Shown here piece after piece: positions 44,737 to 58,565 of a stretch of 64,000 nucleotides of DNA (positions within the stretch are counted from its first letter, which is position 1; the number at the start of each line of letters is the position of its first letter). This stretch comes from Oceanisphaera psychrotolerans (GTDB lineage: Bacteria > Pseudomonadota > Gammaproteobacteria > Enterobacterales > Aeromonadaceae), in assembly GCF_001870485.1 (NCBI RefSeq), contig NZ_MDKE01000070.1, forward strand, positions 51,640 through 115,639, given 5' to 3'. Both the position numbers and the translations under genes were made by a program. A model generated the notes under the pieces. The model saw nothing but the letters and a program-made list of their open reading frames with translations. It searched no databases and had not been told where the DNA came from.

Positions 44737-46836
44737 TTAACCTTTACGAGCAGCAATAAGCGATTCTGCCATGCTGCTAGGTACTTCGGCGTACTTGGCA
44801 AACTCCATGGAGTAAGAAGCACGACCTTGCGACTGTGAACGCAGGTCTGTAGCGTAGCCGAACATTTCAGACAGCGGTACCATGGCATTAATAACTTTGC
44901 CGGTAGGACCGTCTTCCATGCCTTCGATGATACCACGACGACGATTCACGTCACCGATCACATCACCCATGTACTCTTCCGGCGTTTCCACTTCAACCTT
45001 CATCATCGGTTCAAGCAGCACGGGGTTACACTTCATGAAGCCCGCTTTAAACGCCATGGAACCGGCGATTTTAAAGGCCATTTCAGAAGAGTCAACATCG
45101 TGATAGGAGCCATCGTACAAAGTGACCTTGATGTCTTCGATCGGATAGCCCGCAAGAACACCTTGCTTCATCTGTTCCTGAATACCTTTGTCTACGGCCG
45201 GGCAGAATTCCTTGGGAATAACGCCACCGACAACGGCATTCTCGAACTTGTAGCCAGCACCGGGTTCCTGCGGTTCAATCTTGATCCAGACGTGACCAAA
45301 CTGACCACGACCACCTGACTGACGTACGAACTTGCCTTCCTGCTCCACAGAGCCACGGATGCTTTCGCGGTAGGCAACCATGGGTTTACCCACGTTCGCT
45401 TCTACCTTGAACTCGCGTTTCATACGGTCAACGATGATGTCCAGGTGCAGCTCGCCCATACCGGCGATAATGGTCTGACCGGATTCTTCGTCGGTCCAGA
45501 CGCGGAAAGACGGATCTTCCTGCGCCAGACGACCCAGAGCCAGACCCATTTTTTCCTGGTCGGCTTTGGTCCTGGGTTCCACGGCCACCGAGATAACCGG
45601 CTCGGGAAACTCCATCCGCTCCAGAATGATCGGCGCGTCCGGGGCACACAGGGTGTCACCGGTAGTCACGTCTTTCAGACCGATAGCGGCGGCGATATCA
45701 CCGGCACAGACGGACTTGATCTCTTCACGCTTGTTGGCATGCATCTGTACGATACGACCAAAACGCTCGCGCTTGCCCTTGACAGAGTTCAGCACGGTGT
45801 CACCGGAGTTAACCACACCGGAGTACACGCGGAAGAAGGTCAGGTTACCTACGAAGGGGTCGGTCGCAATCTTGAACGCCAGGGCGGAGAAAGGAGCCGC
45901 ATCGTCGGCAACACGGGTATCCGGCGTTTCGCCGTCATCTTTAACGCCGGTAATGGCGGCAACTTCTACCGGTGAAGGCAGGTAGTCAACCACCACGTCC
46001 AGCATGGCCTGTACGCCTTTGTTCTTAAACGCAGAACCACAGGTAACCAGAATTACTTCGCTGTTCAACACACGCTGACGCAGGGCAGCCTTGACTTCGG
46101 TTTCTGACAGCTCGCCGCCTTCCAGGTACTTGTCCATCAGTTCTTCATTGGCTTCGGCAGCTGCCTCAACCAGATTCTGATGCCACACTTCGGCCAGCTC
46201 TTGCATCTCGGCAGGAATGTCTTCGTAGACAAAGGTGGTACCGTTGTCTTCTTCACTCCAGTTAATGGCCTTCATCTTGATGAGGTCAATAACGCCTTTG
46301 AAGCTTTCTTCAGAGCCGATCGGCAGCTGAACAGGTACTGCCACGCCTTTCAGACGAGACTTGATCTGTTCAACCACGCGTAAGAAGTTGGCGCCGGTAC
46401 GGTCCATCTTGTTGACGAACGCAATACGCGGAACCTTGTACTTGTTAGCCTGACGCCAAACGGTTTCAGACTGGGGCTGAACGCCACCCACCGCGCAATA
46501 AACCATGACAGCACCGTCGAGCACCCGCATGGAACGTTCAACTTCGATAGTGAAGTCAACGTGTCCGGGGGTGTCGATGATGTTGATCCGGTGCTGGGGG
46601 TACTGATGTGCCATACCATCCCAGAAACAGGTGGTCGCAGCAGAGGTGATGGTAATACCACGCTCCTGCTCCTGCTCCATCCAGTCCATGGTGGCGGCAC
46701 CATCATGGACTTCACCGATTTTATGACTCACACCGGTGTAAAACAGCACACGCTCGGTGGTCGTGGTTTTACCGGCATCAATGTGCGCACTGATGCCGAT
46801 ATTGCGGTAGCGTTCAATGGGAGTTATACGAGCCAC
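44737..46836 (-). CDS. fusA: Elongation factor G
   Basis: 699 residues. N-terminal GTPase ([50 protein letters not shown]) and domains II-V ending in [25 protein letters not shown]. It drives translocation on the ribosome. The start is GTG at 46836 with AGAGGA 10 bases upstream. Confidence 0.99.
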   Translation of the reverse strand: MARITPIERYRNIGISAHIDAGKTTTTERVLFYTGVSHKIGEVHDGAATMDWMEQEQERGITITSAATTCFWDGMAHQYPQHRINIIDTPGHVDFTIEVERSMRVLDGAVMVYCAVGGVQPQSETVWRQANKYKVPRIAFVNKMDRTGANFLRVVEQIKSRLKGVAVPVQLPIGSEESFKGVIDLIKMKAINWSEEDNGTTFVYEDIPAEMQELAEVWHQNLVEAAAEANEELMDKYLEGGELSETEVKAALRQRVLNSEVILVTCGSAFKNKGVQAMLDVVVDYLPSPVEVAAITGVKDDGETPDTRVADDAAPFSALAFKIATDPFVGNLTFFRVYSGVVNSGDTVLNSVKGKRERFGRIVQMHANKREEIKSVCAGDIAAAIGLKDVTTGDTLCAPDAPIILERMEFPEPVISVAVEPRTKADQEKMGLALGRLAQEDPSFRVWTDEESGQTIIAGMGELHLDIIVDRMKREFKVEANVGKPMVAYRESIRGSVEQEGKFVRQSGGRGQFGHVWIKIEPQEPGAGYKFENAVVGGVIPKEFCPAVDKGIQEQMKQGVLAGYPIEDIKVTLYDGSYHDVDSSEMAFKIAGSMAFKAGFMKCNPVLLEPMMKVEVETPEEYMGDVIGDVNRRRGIIEGMEDGPTGKVINAMVPLSEMFGYATDLRSQSQGRASYSMEFAKYAEVPSSMAESLIAARKG

Positions 46837-46912
46837 AATGAAATCCTCTTGCTAAGGTCAAGTGTCCTTAGTCAGCAATCAAAGGGGCACGGCCTTGGCC
46901 GCGCCCATCCGA

Positions 46913-47383
46913 TTACCAGCGATAGTGTGCGAACGCTTTGTTAGCTTCAGCCATGCGGTGCACGTCTTCACGCTTCTTGACCGCAGAACCTTTGTTTTCA
47001 GCGGCATCCAGCAGCTCGCCAGCCAGACGCTGAGCCATAGATTTTTCACCACGCTTACGTGCGGAGTCTACCAACCAGCGCATGGCCAGGGCATTACGAC
47101 GCACGGGGCGTACTTCAACCGGCACCTGGTAGGTAGAACCACCTACACGGCGCGATTTAACTTCAACAGTAGGACGAATGTTGTCCAGCGCTTCTTCGAA
47201 CAGCGCCAGATGCTCTTTGCTGGTTTTTTCAGCAACGATTTCCAGAGCACCGTAAACGATCTTTTCAGAAGTAGATTTCTTACCATCTACCATTACGATG
47301 TTTACGAATTTTGCCAGCAGCTCGGATCCGAACTTGGGATCCGGCAGGATTTTACGCTGGCCGATTACGCGACGTCTTGGCAT
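46913..47383 (-). CDS. rpsG: 30S ribosomal protein S7
   Basis: 156 residues, the standard bacterial S7 length, beginning [18 protein letters not shown] and with the RNA-contacting [25 protein letters not shown] region. In E. coli it is the translational autoregulator of this operon. Confidence 0.99.
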   Translation of the reverse strand: MPRRRVIGQRKILPDPKFGSELLAKFVNIVMVDGKKSTSEKIVYGALEIVAEKTSKEHLALFEEALDNIRPTVEVKSRRVGGSTYQVPVEVRPVRRNALAMRWLVDSARKRGEKSMAQRLAGELLDAAENKGSAVKKREDVHRMAEANKAFAHYRW

Positions 47384-47467
47384 TGCAAACTCTCCGTAAC
47401 TTCAGGGATAACCCAAAACACAACAGGTTAAAAAATAAAATGTTTGGCCTTACTTAACGGAGAACCA

Positions 47468-47866
<399 letters not shown>

Positions 47867-47908
47867 CTACAGTTGTGAAAAATCTATCCCCAAAAGCGGG
47901 GACGCAAA

Positions 47909-47937
47909 ATTCTATGCTTGCCGTGCTGGCGAGTCAA
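47909..47937 (-). promoter_or_regulatory. Promoter of the str operon
   Basis: On the minus strand TTGACT (47937-47932), a 17-base spacer and TAGAAT (47914-47909) form a near-consensus sigma-70 promoter, about 67 bases upstream of rpsL. It lies in the 135-base gap after tusB. Confidence 0.75.
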
Positions 47938-47977
47938 GATTTATACAATTTCTGGCGGATGATTTATGCCGATGGCC

Positions 47978-48262
47978 TCACCAGGCCTGGGGACTGCCCA
48001 GCTCTGCCACCAGTTCGACCAGCCGTTCCATGGCAATGGACTCACCCACCCCGGGGTGCAGCCCCCGGGCTTGCAGGTCTTCCTGCATCACGTACAGCCG
48101 GTCACTGTCGGCCAGTGTTTGCAACCGCGCCTGCCAGGCGGGCACGGTAGCGGCGATCACCGCATCCTGCCATAACACCAGCCGGTCCTGCGGCTGCAGA
48201 TGATGCAGCGCCTGTTCCAGCGCTCGATGACCGAAGGGGGAATCTTTTACCGTATGCAACAT
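47978..48262 (-). CDS. tusB: Sulfurtransferase complex subunit TusB
   Basis: 94 residues, DsrH-like, beginning MLHTVKDSPFGHRALEQALHHL. It forms the TusBCD hexamer that relays sulfur from TusA to TusE and MnmA for 2-thiouridine in tRNA. It lies seven bases after tusC and ends just before the str promoter. Confidence 0.9.
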   Translation of the reverse strand: MLHTVKDSPFGHRALEQALHHLQPQDRLVLWQDAVIAATVPAWQARLQTLADSDRLYVMQEDLQARGLHPGVGESIAMERLVELVAELGSPQAW

Positions 48263-48269
48263 GATGACC

Positions 48270-48626
48270 TCAGAAACTCAGCCGTACATTGTAATCGGCC
48301 AACCGCTGTTGCAGCTCATGCCATGGCAGCACCGTCGCCTCTATCGTCAGCCTTTCCACCGACAGGCCCCGCTCGGCCAGTGCCTCGGCACAGAGATAGA
48401 CGTTCTCCACATCGTACAGCGCGAGCAGACCGAAGGTCGGTGCATAGTCACGCCCCAGCACCCGAGCCGGATCCTGCCCGGACAGCAGTTGATAGACACC
48501 GTCGTCGATAAAAAACACCCCGATGTCTTCACTCAGGGCCGAGGTGGCCAGCACCGCATCCAGCCCTTCCCGGCCAGAGGCCGAACCATGGGGCGGCGTA
48601 CGAAAAATAAAGGCGACCTTATTCAT
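48270..48626 (-). CDS. tusC: Sulfurtransferase complex subunit TusC
   Basis: 118 residues from ATG 48626 (another ATG at 48632 is possible), starting MNKVAFIFRTPPHGSASGREGLDAVLATSA as in the DsrF/TusC family. Part of the TusBCD relay; directly follows tusD. Confidence 0.9.
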   Translation of the reverse strand: MNKVAFIFRTPPHGSASGREGLDAVLATSALSEDIGVFFIDDGVYQLLSGQDPARVLGRDYAPTFGLLALYDVENVYLCAEALAERGLSVERLTIEATVLPWHELQQRLADYNVRLSF

Positions 48627-48638
48627 AAACATAAATCA

Positions 48639-49040
48639 TCAGAATTGCACCACCCTGTCGGCACTCAGTGCCGCCTGCGCCAGCGAACCCAGCCCACTGA
48701 GGCGGAAAGGCGGTGCCAGGTTCCACTGTGCCAGTCCGGCCTGAGTGGAATTGTTCTGATCACTCACCCCCCGGCGCAGCGCTGCCGCGACACAAACATC
48801 CAGCGTCAGATCGTGCTCCCGGGCAAGCTCAGTCCAGGCCAGCTGCAGATGGTGCTCATCACCGGCCGGCTGTACCAGCTGACTGGCGTTATGCACCCCT
48901 TCCTGATAGAAGAAAATCTGGCTGACCACATGGCCTTGCTGCAGCACGGCACGAGCAAAGCGATAGGCATCCGCCGCCGACTGGGTGCCGTAGCAGGGGC
49001 CGGTGACCAATAGTGCAAACTGCAGGGAGGCTGGTTTCAT
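48639..49040 (-). CDS. tusD: Sulfurtransferase complex subunit TusD
   Basis: 133 residues from ATG 49040: FALLVTGPCYGTQSAADAYRFARAVLQQGHVVSQIFFYQEGVHNA, then VCVAAALRRGVSD with the active-site cysteine in the DsrE/TusD position. TusD carries the persulfide in the relay. An extension upstream of this ATG is not needed and lacks similarity. Confidence 0.9.
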   Translation of the reverse strand: MKPASLQFALLVTGPCYGTQSAADAYRFARAVLQQGHVVSQIFFYQEGVHNASQLVQPAGDEHHLQLAWTELAREHDLTLDVCVAAALRRGVSDQNNSTQAGLAQWNLAPPFRLSGLGSLAQAALSADRVVQF

Positions 49041-49089
49041 GGCGGGATCCGAACCGAATGGGGCAACCGATGGTTGCCCCGGACAAGAC

Positions 49090-49473
49090 TTACTCGACGT
49101 AGGCAACCGCTTCTACTTCTACCAGCACGTCTTTGGGCAGACGAGCCACTTCCACGCAGGAACGCGCCGGCGCACCCAGGGTAAAGTAGCTGGCATAGAC
49201 TTCGTTGAAGGCGAGGAAGTTGTTCATGTCGGACAGGAAGCAGGTGGTCTTGAGCACACTGGAGGCATCGGCACCGGCTTCAGCCAGTACCGCCATCAGA
49301 TTGTCCATTACCTGTTTGGTCTGGGCTTCGATACCGCCTTCGACGATATCCATGCTCACCGCATCCAGCGGGATCTGGCCAGAGGTGTAAACCATGTTGC
49401 CGATGCGGGTAGCCTGAACATAAGGGCCAATGGCGGCCGGGGCATTGTCGGTGGCGATGATAGTTTTAGTCAT
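49090..49473 (-). CDS. ridA: RidA family reactive-intermediate deaminase
   Basis: 127 residues, starting MTKTIIATDNAPAAIGPYVQA. The deaminase arginine is in GAPARSCVEVARLPKDVLVEVEAVAYVE, the RidA signature. It hydrolyses 2-aminoacrylate and related imines. It lies next to the YheO-like regulator and before tusD. The product of CuyA is itself an enamine intermediate, but no link is visible in the operon structure. Confidence 0.96.
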   Translation of the reverse strand: MTKTIIATDNAPAAIGPYVQATRIGNMVYTSGQIPLDAVSMDIVEGGIEAQTKQVMDNLMAVLAEAGADASSVLKTTCFLSDMNNFLAFNEVYASYFTLGAPARSCVEVARLPKDVLVEVEAVAYVE

Positions 49474-49503
49474 GGGTTCTCCTGATTATGCGATGGCTCT
49501 TCG

Positions 49504-50199
49504 TCATCGCGTTTTTTTTTGTCGAATATAAAGATACACCGTGTGTTTGGAAATATTGAGCTTTTCCGACACCATGGCGATAGCGTCCTTGATGTCGAAA
49601 ATGCCTTTTTCAAACAGGATGGTGACGATCTGCTTGTTCTTGGCGTTGTTGGCTACCTGGGCATCGGCATTGATCGCTTCTATGGTGCGTTCCACCGTCA
49701 GGGTCACCAGCTCTTCGACATTATTGTTGAAGTTTTCCGGCGAGACCTCGGCGCGCTCCGCCACCTTGGGCATAAAGTCGGCCATCAACTCGTGGAACGG
49801 GGCCCCCAGATGCAGGTTGATACACAGCAGGCCGATGGTCTCACCCTGCAGGTTACGCAATAGCTGGGTCGAGGACTTCACCGGGGTGCCGATCCGGCTC
49901 TGGGTAAAACGGGTCTGCGCCACCCCTTGCCGCTCCAGCTCGTGCAACAACTGCTGGGTCTGTTCGCTCATCGGCGCACCGACCTGGCGGCCACTGAGGC
50001 CACCATTGACAATCTTGAGTACCGAGTGGTCAGGGTCTTCCAGCGAATGCAATACTACCTCACAGTGCTTGCCGAACATCTCGGCCAGCCCCTCGACCAG
50101 ACTGCCGTAAAGGTCCAGCAGCTGCCGCTCCTGCTGACTGGAGCTGCTCTTGGTTGCGCTGTTTTTAAGGGAACGGGCTGTCCCACTTTCCGCTGGCAT
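49504..50199 (-). CDS. YheO/DauR-like PAS-HTH transcriptional regulator
   Basis: 231 residues. An N-terminal PAS_6 domain (about 25-140: LYGSLVEGLAEMFGKHCEVVLHSLEDPDHSVLKIVNGGLSGRQVG) precedes a C-terminal HTH_22 (about 180-231: ILFEKGIFDIKDAIAMVSEKLNISKHTVYLYIRQKK). E. coli YheO lies near tusDCB in the same order. DauR, a close relative, controls D-arginine catabolism and is often linked to ridA. It is probably the regulator of ridA. Confidence 0.9.
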   Translation of the reverse strand: MPAESGTARSLKNSATKSSSSQQERQLLDLYGSLVEGLAEMFGKHCEVVLHSLEDPDHSVLKIVNGGLSGRQVGAPMSEQTQQLLHELERQGVAQTRFTQSRIGTPVKSSTQLLRNLQGETIGLLCINLHLGAPFHELMADFMPKVAERAEVSPENFNNNVEELVTLTVERTIEAINADAQVANNAKNKQIVTILFEKGIFDIKDAIAMVSEKLNISKHTVYLYIRQKKTR

Positions 50200-50320
50200 T
50201 TCTGGCTCCCACCCAAATATCTGGTTCTGATTCTCAACTGATGATGAAAGATGTCAACTATTTTTGAAGTCAGCTGAGAGCCAGCTCCCAACAGGGAGGA
50301 TATCCAGTTGACCGGTCCGG

Positions 50321-50623
50321 TCAGCCCCGGGGACCATTTTCGATGCTGACAATTTCCCCCCTTCTGATGGTGACAATCTGCATGAACTGGTAGCGGCCAA
50401 AATGATAGGTCCAGCGCTCCCCGTCCGGCTCCTGATACCAGCGACCATAATGGTTGCGATAGTGCCGCCAGGCCGTCTCCCGTACCAGAGGCTCACCACA
50501 GTAGAGCAACAACAGGGCCACGGGATCACCATCGGTGATCAACCGGTTATTGCAACGCATGCTGTCTGCCTGGGCCGACGACAACCACAACCAGCACAAA
50601 CACCCTAACCACCAGTAACGCAT
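50321..50623 (-). CDS. DUF2845 domain protein, secreted
   Basis: 100 residues from ATG 50623 with AAGGAGG upstream. Signal peptide MRYWWLGCLCWLWLSSAQA, then a mature domain with DSMRCNNRLITDGDPVALLLLYCGEPLVRE, two cysteines likely forming a disulfide, and YHFGRYQFMQIVTIRRGEIVSIEN. DUF2845 proteins are periplasmic and uncharacterised, with a SmpA/BamE-like look. Confidence 0.82.
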   Translation of the reverse strand: MRYWWLGCLCWLWLSSAQADSMRCNNRLITDGDPVALLLLYCGEPLVRETAWRHYRNHYGRWYQEPDGERWTYHFGRYQFMQIVTIRRGEIVSIENGPRG

Positions 50624-50683
50624 CGTCACCTCCTTGCCCCAAGCATAGTGCGCTCCTGGCTGGCCACGACCTTTGCAGACAAT

Positions 50684-50708
50684 AAAAAACCGCCCGCAGG
50701 CGGTTTTT
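50684..50708. terminator. Rho-independent terminator after ilvH
   Basis: AAAAACCGCC-CGCA-GGCGGTTTTT, a perfect stem with T-run in both directions; 20 bases past the ilvH stop. Confidence 0.93.
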
Positions 50709-50728
50709 CAACATCGGGCGCCAGTCAC

Positions 50729-51223
50729 TCAGGCGCGCAGGGATTTCTCGCCGCGCGACACGCCGCAGACGCCGCTGCGCACCACTTCCACCACCTCGGT
50801 GGTTTCGCTCATGTTGCGGATAAAGGCGTCCAGCTTGTCGCTGGTACCGACCAGTTGCACCGTATACAGATGGGGGGTCACATCGACGATCTGGCCACGG
50901 AAGATATCGGCGGTGCGCTTGACTTCATCGCGGTTGGCGCCGTCGGCGCGCACCTTGACCAGCACGATTTCCCGCTCGATATGATCGCCATCACTCAGGT
51001 CGCTCACCTTGAGCACATCCACCAGCTTGTTCAGCTGCTTGGTGATCTGCTCTATCACCCGCTCATCGCCGGTGGTGACGATGGTCATCCGTGACAGGGT
51101 GGGATCTTCGGTGGGTGCCACCGTCAGGGTTTCGATGTTGTAAGCCCGCTGGGAAAACAGACCCACGACCCGGCTCAGCGCCCCGGATTCATTTTCCAGC
51201 AACAGGGATATAATACGCCGCAT
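50729..51223 (-). CDS. ilvH: Acetolactate synthase small (regulatory) subunit
   Basis: 164 residues beginning [33 protein letters not shown], an ACT domain that binds valine, and a C-terminal ALS_ss_C domain. It confers feedback inhibition on IlvI. The ATG at 51223 overlaps the ilvI stop (ATGA), so the two are coupled. Confidence 0.97.
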   Translation of the reverse strand: MRRIISLLLENESGALSRVVGLFSQRAYNIETLTVAPTEDPTLSRMTIVTTGDERVIEQITKQLNKLVDVLKVSDLSDGDHIEREIVLVKVRADGANRDEVKRTADIFRGQIVDVTPHLYTVQLVGTSDKLDAFIRNMSETTEVVEVVRSGVCGVSRGEKSLRA

Positions 51224-52940
51224 CAGGTTCTCTCCGTTTTGCTTAACCACATTTCATCCATGGCTCCGGTTTTAATCTGCATGGGATAGACATGCTCTTC
51301 CGGATCGATCTGAATATCCATAAACACCAGCTTGTCGGTCAGGGAGAAACATTTCTCCAGCGCCGCATCCAGCTCTTTGGGATCGGACACCCGAATGCCC
51401 ACATGGCCATAGGCCTCGGCCAGCTTGACGAAATCGGGCAGCGAGTCCATGTAGGAGTGACTCTGGCGTCCTTCGTAGAACATCTTCTGCCACTGCTTCA
51501 CCATGCCGAGAGCCTGGTTGTTCATGGAGATGATCTTCACCGGTATGTTGTACTGCATACAGGTGGACAGCTCCTGGATATTCATCTGAATGGAACCATC
51601 ACCGGTCACGCAGACCGATACCGCATCGGGGCGGGCCAGCTGGGCGCCCATGGCCGCCGGCAGGCCGAAGCCCATGGTGCCGAGACCACCGGAGTTGATC
51701 CACTGGCGCGGTTTGTCGAACGGGTAGTAGAGGGCGGCAAACATCTGGTGCTGACCCACATCGGAGCTGACCATGGCTTCGCCCTTGGTGATGCGGTAGA
51801 CCGATTCGATGACCTGCTGCGGCTTGATGTACTGCTCACTGGTTTCGTAACGCAGACACTGACGGGCACGCCACTGTTCAATCTGGGCCCACCAGTCTTC
51901 CATTGCCTGCGCGTCCGTTTTCAGACCCAGTTCGCGAATGGCTTCCAGCATTTGCGCCAGCACCGTATCGGCGGAGCGACGATGGGAATATGAGTCTTGA
52001 TGTTCTTGGAGATGGAAGTGGGATCCACATCCACATGCACTATGGTGGCATGGGGGCAGAACTTTTCGACGTTGTTGGTCACCCGGTCGTCGAAACGGGC
52101 GCCGATAGCCAGGATCAGATCCGAATTGTGCATGGTCTTGTTGGCTTCATAGGTACCATGCATGCCAAGCATGCCGACAAACTGCTTGTGAGTACCGGGC
52201 ATACTGCCCAGCCCCATCAGGGTATTGGTGACCGGCAGATTGAACATCTCCGCCAGTTGAATCACCAGGGCGCTGGCTTCGGCCGTCACGGCACCACCAC
52301 CGACGTACATCACCGGACGCTTGGCTTCGGCCAGGGCTTTCATGGCCTTCTTGATCTGGCCTTTATGGCCCACCCCGGTCGGATTGTAGGAACGCATCTC
52401 CACCGAGCTGGGGTAGACATAGGGATGCTTTTCTTTCGGATTCTGCACATCTTTCGGCAGATCCACCACCACGGGGCCGGGGCGTCCGGTGGCGGCAATA
52501 TAATAGGCTTTCTTGATCGCCAGCGGGATATCCGAAGCTTTTTTGCACAGGAAGCTGTGCTTCACGATAGGCCGGGAAATACCGATCATATCGGTTTCCT
52601 GGAAGGCATCGTCACCGATATAGAAGGTGGGTACCTGACCGGACAGGATCACCATGGGAATGGAGTCCATATAGGCGGTAGCGATACCGGTGATACAGTT
52701 GGTTGCTCCCGGCCCCGAGGTGACCAGCACGGTGCCGACTTTACCGGTTGAACGGGTATAACCGTCGGCCATGTGCACCGCCGCCTGCTCATGGCGTACC
52801 AGCACGTGTTCAATTTTACTGTTTTCAAATAAGGCGTCATAGATATCAAGCACTGAACCGCCGGGATAACCGAATATATGTTCGATTCCCTGATCTTCCA
52901 GCGCCCGCACTACCATTTCCGCGCCTGATAACATCTCCAT
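51223..52940 (-). pseudogene. ilvI: Acetolactate synthase large subunit, frameshifted
   Basis: The catalytic subunit joins two pyruvates, or pyruvate and 2-oxobutyrate, using thiamine diphosphate. N-terminal frame (52940 to about 51977): [40 protein letters not shown] and [19 protein letters not shown]-terminal frame (51977-51223): [35 protein letters not shown] and the TPP motif [12 protein letters not shown]. One base is missing near 51977 (GTCGGCTCC reads GTCGCTCC); restoring it gives 572 residues, two short of E. coli IlvI. It is probably a sequence error. The ATG at 52940 follows GGAGGG. Confidence 0.94.
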
Positions 52941-53590
52941 GATAAGCCCTCCAGGCTCTGCTCCGTTCACCTTGCCATCTTTCGCCGTCAGGGCAACCCG
53001 GCCGGACGGCCGCAACATGACAAAGTAAGCAGTTTTTATCTTTATAAAACAAACACTTCTGCCAGTCAGGATACAAATAAGCAGAAAAAGGATCAAAAAT
53101 CACCTTAACCTGCTTTAAATCGCTTGTCCACGAGCTTTGTAAAAAGCGCCGTCCGACCTATGCTGGCAGAACTCCCGCTTTTTTATAGCATGGTCACCGT
53201 CAGGAAAACGGGGCCAATTTGATCATGATCGCCGGACCACCTCGGCCTGCTCAATCGGCATGCCGCTATTGAGCATTCCACGGCCAAAAAGTGATGTTAT
53301 CTTGTTCACCCAAGGAAAATGCCGGGCGCAACGTCGTTCATGCTCTCGCCCGAGCCATAGTCGCACCCACCAACAACCCGGATTTTAATACAGAGAGATG
53401 ACATCCCTATTAAGCGCTTTTATTCAATAAAAACCCCGCCGGGCCAACCCAGCCCATCCATCTGCATATGTCGCCACATGCAGACATAAAAATAATAATA
53501 AAATTAAAATTACAGCATAAAGCACCACTAAATCCGGAATAAGCCATCATCCCCACCAATCAATATTCCAGGGGTTAAGGATCTAAAATA
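52941..53590. other. AT-rich intergenic region between ilvI and the leu leader
   Basis: 650 bases without a convincing gene. It must hold the ilvIH promoter (minus strand) and upstream elements of leu. In E. coli leuO sits here; no LysR gene is present. Many short A/T tracts are seen (53480-53530), compatible with Lrp or H-NS binding, but no defined site can be named. Confidence 0.6.
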
Positions 53591-53619
53591 TTGACATCAA
53601 CAGCGATTCCCGTTATTGG
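53591..53619 (+). promoter_or_regulatory. Promoter of the leu operon
   Basis: TTGACA (53591-53596), 17-base spacer, then TATTGG (53614-53619). The -35 is a perfect match, the -10 is weak; a TATAGC at 53620-53625 is an alternative. It lies about 40 bases before the leader peptide. Confidence 0.5.
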
Positions 53620-53660
53620 TATAGCCTTGTTAACGGAATTCTTCCTCGGTGATGAGTGAT

Positions 53661-53726
53661 ATGCAAAAAACCATTCAGCTACTACTACTAACCTCAGATG
53701 TGCTCAAGCGCACGGGTCGGGCGTAG
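53661..53726 (+). CDS. leuL: leu operon leader peptide
   Basis: 21 residues, MQKTIQLLLLTSDVLKRTGRA, wait-coded by four consecutive CTA leucine codons (53679-53690), with a TAG stop at 53724. Rare leucine codons make ribosome stalling sensitive to charged leucyl-tRNA. GCACGGGT at 53710-53717 inside the peptide gene is identical to the 3' arm of the terminator and can pair with its 5' arm, forming the antiterminator when ribosomes stall upstream. Confidence 0.85.
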   Translation: MQKTIQLLLLTSDVLKRTGRA

Positions 53727-53756
53727 CTGGAATTCATCATCCACATATTCTCAAAT

Positions 53757-53787
53757 AAAAAACCCGTGCCATCCGCACGGGTTTTTT
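53757..53787 (+). terminator. leu attenuator terminator
   Basis: Stem AACCCGTGC (53761-53769) / GCACGGGTT (53775-53783) preceded by A and followed by a T-run, 44 bases upstream of leuA. It is the regulated terminator of the leuL-leuABCD attenuation system. Confidence 0.9.
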
Positions 53788-53830
53788 ATATCTGTTGCGG
53801 AAGGCACGGATTCAATAGAGGGAAAGCGAC

Positions 53831-56498
<2,668 letters not shown>

Positions 56499-56499
<1 letters not shown>

Positions 56500-57895
56500 T
56501 GGCCAAGACCCTCTATCAGAAAGTATTTGATGCCCACCTGGTGCGCGACCAGGCCGGCGAAACGCCGTTGCTCTATATCGACCGCCATCTGGTGCATGAA
56601 GTGACCTCGCCCCAGCCTTCGACGGCCTGCGCGAAAAGGGTCGCAAGCTGCGTCGCCCGGACAGAACCTGGGCTACCATGGACCACAACGTGTCCACCGA
56701 AACCAACGACATCGCCGCCTCCGGTGAAATGGCCCGTATCCAGATGGAAACGCTGGCCAGCAACTGCGAAGAATTCGGTGTGCCGCTGTATGATCTGCAC
56801 CACAAATATCAGGGCATCGTGCACGTCATCGGCCCCGAACTGGGCCTGACCCTGCCCGGCACCACCATCGTCTGCGGCGACTCCCATACCGCCACCCACG
56901 GCGCCTTCGGTGCCCTGGCTTTCGGTATCGGCACCTCCGAGGTGGAGCACGTCATGGCCACCCAGACCCTGAAACAGGGGCGCGCCAAAACCATGAAGAT
57001 TCAGGTCAACGGCAAGCTCAAGCCGGGCATCAGCGCCAAAGACGTGGTACTGGCCATCATCGGCAAGGTCGGCCACGCCGGCGGCACCGGTTATGTGGTG
57101 GAGTTCTGTGGCAGCGTCATCGAGTCGCTGTCGATGGAAGCGCGGATGACCATCTGCAACATGGCCATCGAGCTCGGCGCCAAGGCCGGCCTGGTGGCTC
57201 CCGATCAGATCACCTTCGACTACCTCCAGGGCAAGCCCTTCGCACCCGAAGGTGACGAATGGGAGCAGGCCGTTGCCTACTGGCAGACGCTGAAGTCCGA
57301 TGACGGAGCCGAATTTGACGCCGTGGTCGAGCTGGAAGGCGCCGATATCGCCCCGCAGGTGACCTGGGGTACCAACCCGGGTCAGGTCATGCCGGTGAAC
57401 GGCATCATTCCGGTACCGGCAGACATTGCCGATCCCACCGAGCGTCAGTCGGCGGTCAAGGCGCTGCAATACATGGATATTCCCGCCGGTGGCAAGCTCA
57501 CCGACGTCGCCATCGACAAGGTATTCATCGGCTCCTGCACCAACAGCCGTATCGAAGACTTGCGTGCCGCCGCCGCCATCGCCCAGGGCCGCAAGGTGGC
57601 CACCGGCGTTCAGGCCTTGGTGGTTCCCGGTTCACAACAGGTGAAGGCCCAGGCCGAAGCCGAAGGTCTGGACAAGATTTTCATCGAGGCCGGCTTCGAA
57701 TGGCGCCTGCCGGGCTGCTCCATGTGCCTGGCCATGAACAACGACCGGCTCGCGCCGGGCGAACGCTGCGCCGCCACCAGCAACCGTAACTTCGAAGGCC
57801 GTCAGGGCCGGGGTGGTCGCACTCATCTGGTGAGCCCGGCCATGGCCGCCGCCGCCGCGGTATTCGGACACTTTGTCGACATTCGGGAATTATAA
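56499..57895 (+). pseudogene. leuC: 3-isopropylmalate dehydratase large subunit, frameshifted
   Basis: Aconitase-family enzyme with a [4Fe-4S] cluster. The first frame (56499 to about 56614) reads [39 protein letters not shown]; the second continues through [50 protein letters not shown] and [10 protein letters not shown], where the cluster cysteines lie. One G is missing at about 56614 (CAGGCCTTC reads CAGCCTTC). Restoring it gives 465 residues, one fewer than E. coli LeuC. It is probably a sequence error, since the rest of the operon is intact. Confidence 0.95.
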
Positions 57896-57905
57896 GGGGT
57901 ATAAC

Positions 57906-58505
57906 ATGAGCGGATTCAAGCAATTAACCGGTATTGCCGCCCCTCTGGATGCGGCCAACGTGGATACCGATCAGATCATTCCCAAGCAGTTTCTGCAGAA
58001 GGTGACCCGGTCCGGCTTCGGCAAGCACCTGTTTCACGACTCGCGCTTTCTCGACGATGCCGGCGAGCAGCCCAACCCGGAGTTTGTACTGAACCAGGCG
58101 CCCTATGATCAGGCGGTGATCCTGCTGGCCCGGGAAAACTTCGGTTGTGGCTCCAGCCGCGAGCACGCGCCCTGGGCACTGGCCGACTTCGGCCTGCAGG
58201 CGGTCATCGCCCCGAGCTTTGCCGACATCTTCTACGGCAACGCCATCAACAACGGCATGGTGCCGGTACGGCTGACCGAGCAGCAGGTAGAGGCCCTGTT
58301 CCAGTACCTCAACGCCAACCGGGGCGCAGAGATCACCGTGGATCTGGAAGCCCAGCAGGTGCGCGCCGGCGAGCACGTGTTCTCGTTCGAAATCGACGAG
58401 TTCCGCCGCTACTGCCTGCTCAACGGTCTGGACAACATCGGCCTGACCCTGCAGCATCAGGATCAGATCGACGCCTATGAGGCCAAGCAGCCCAGCTGGC
58501 TGTAA
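57906..58505 (+). CDS. leuD: 3-isopropylmalate dehydratase small subunit
   Basis: 199 residues, ATG 57906. It begins [30 protein letters not shown], with [19 protein letters not shown] as the swivel-domain signature. It forms the LeuCD isomerase. Followed by a terminator-like hairpin. Confidence 0.98.
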   Translation: MSGFKQLTGIAAPLDAANVDTDQIIPKQFLQKVTRSGFGKHLFHDSRFLDDAGEQPNPEFVLNQAPYDQAVILLARENFGCGSSREHAPWALADFGLQAVIAPSFADIFYGNAINNGMVPVRLTEQQVEALFQYLNANRGAEITVDLEAQQVRAGEHVFSFEIDEFRRYCLLNGLDNIGLTLQHQDQIDAYEAKQPSWL

Positions 58506-58526
58506 TCCCCTCGCAAAAAATATTTC

Positions 58527-58547
58527 AACGCCGGCGCAAGCGGCGTT
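58527..58547 (+). terminator. Terminator-like hairpin after leuD
   Basis: AACGCCG / CGGCGTT with a seven-base loop, followed by GCTGTTTAA; a weak T-run. It lies between convergent leuD and the PilZ gene. Confidence 0.6.
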
Positions 58548-58565
58548 GCTGTTTAAGCGGAAAGC

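Noticed and set aside
52941..53590. leuO in the ilvI-leu gap
   Set aside because: No LysR-type frame exists in either strand; the gap is only AT-rich DNA.
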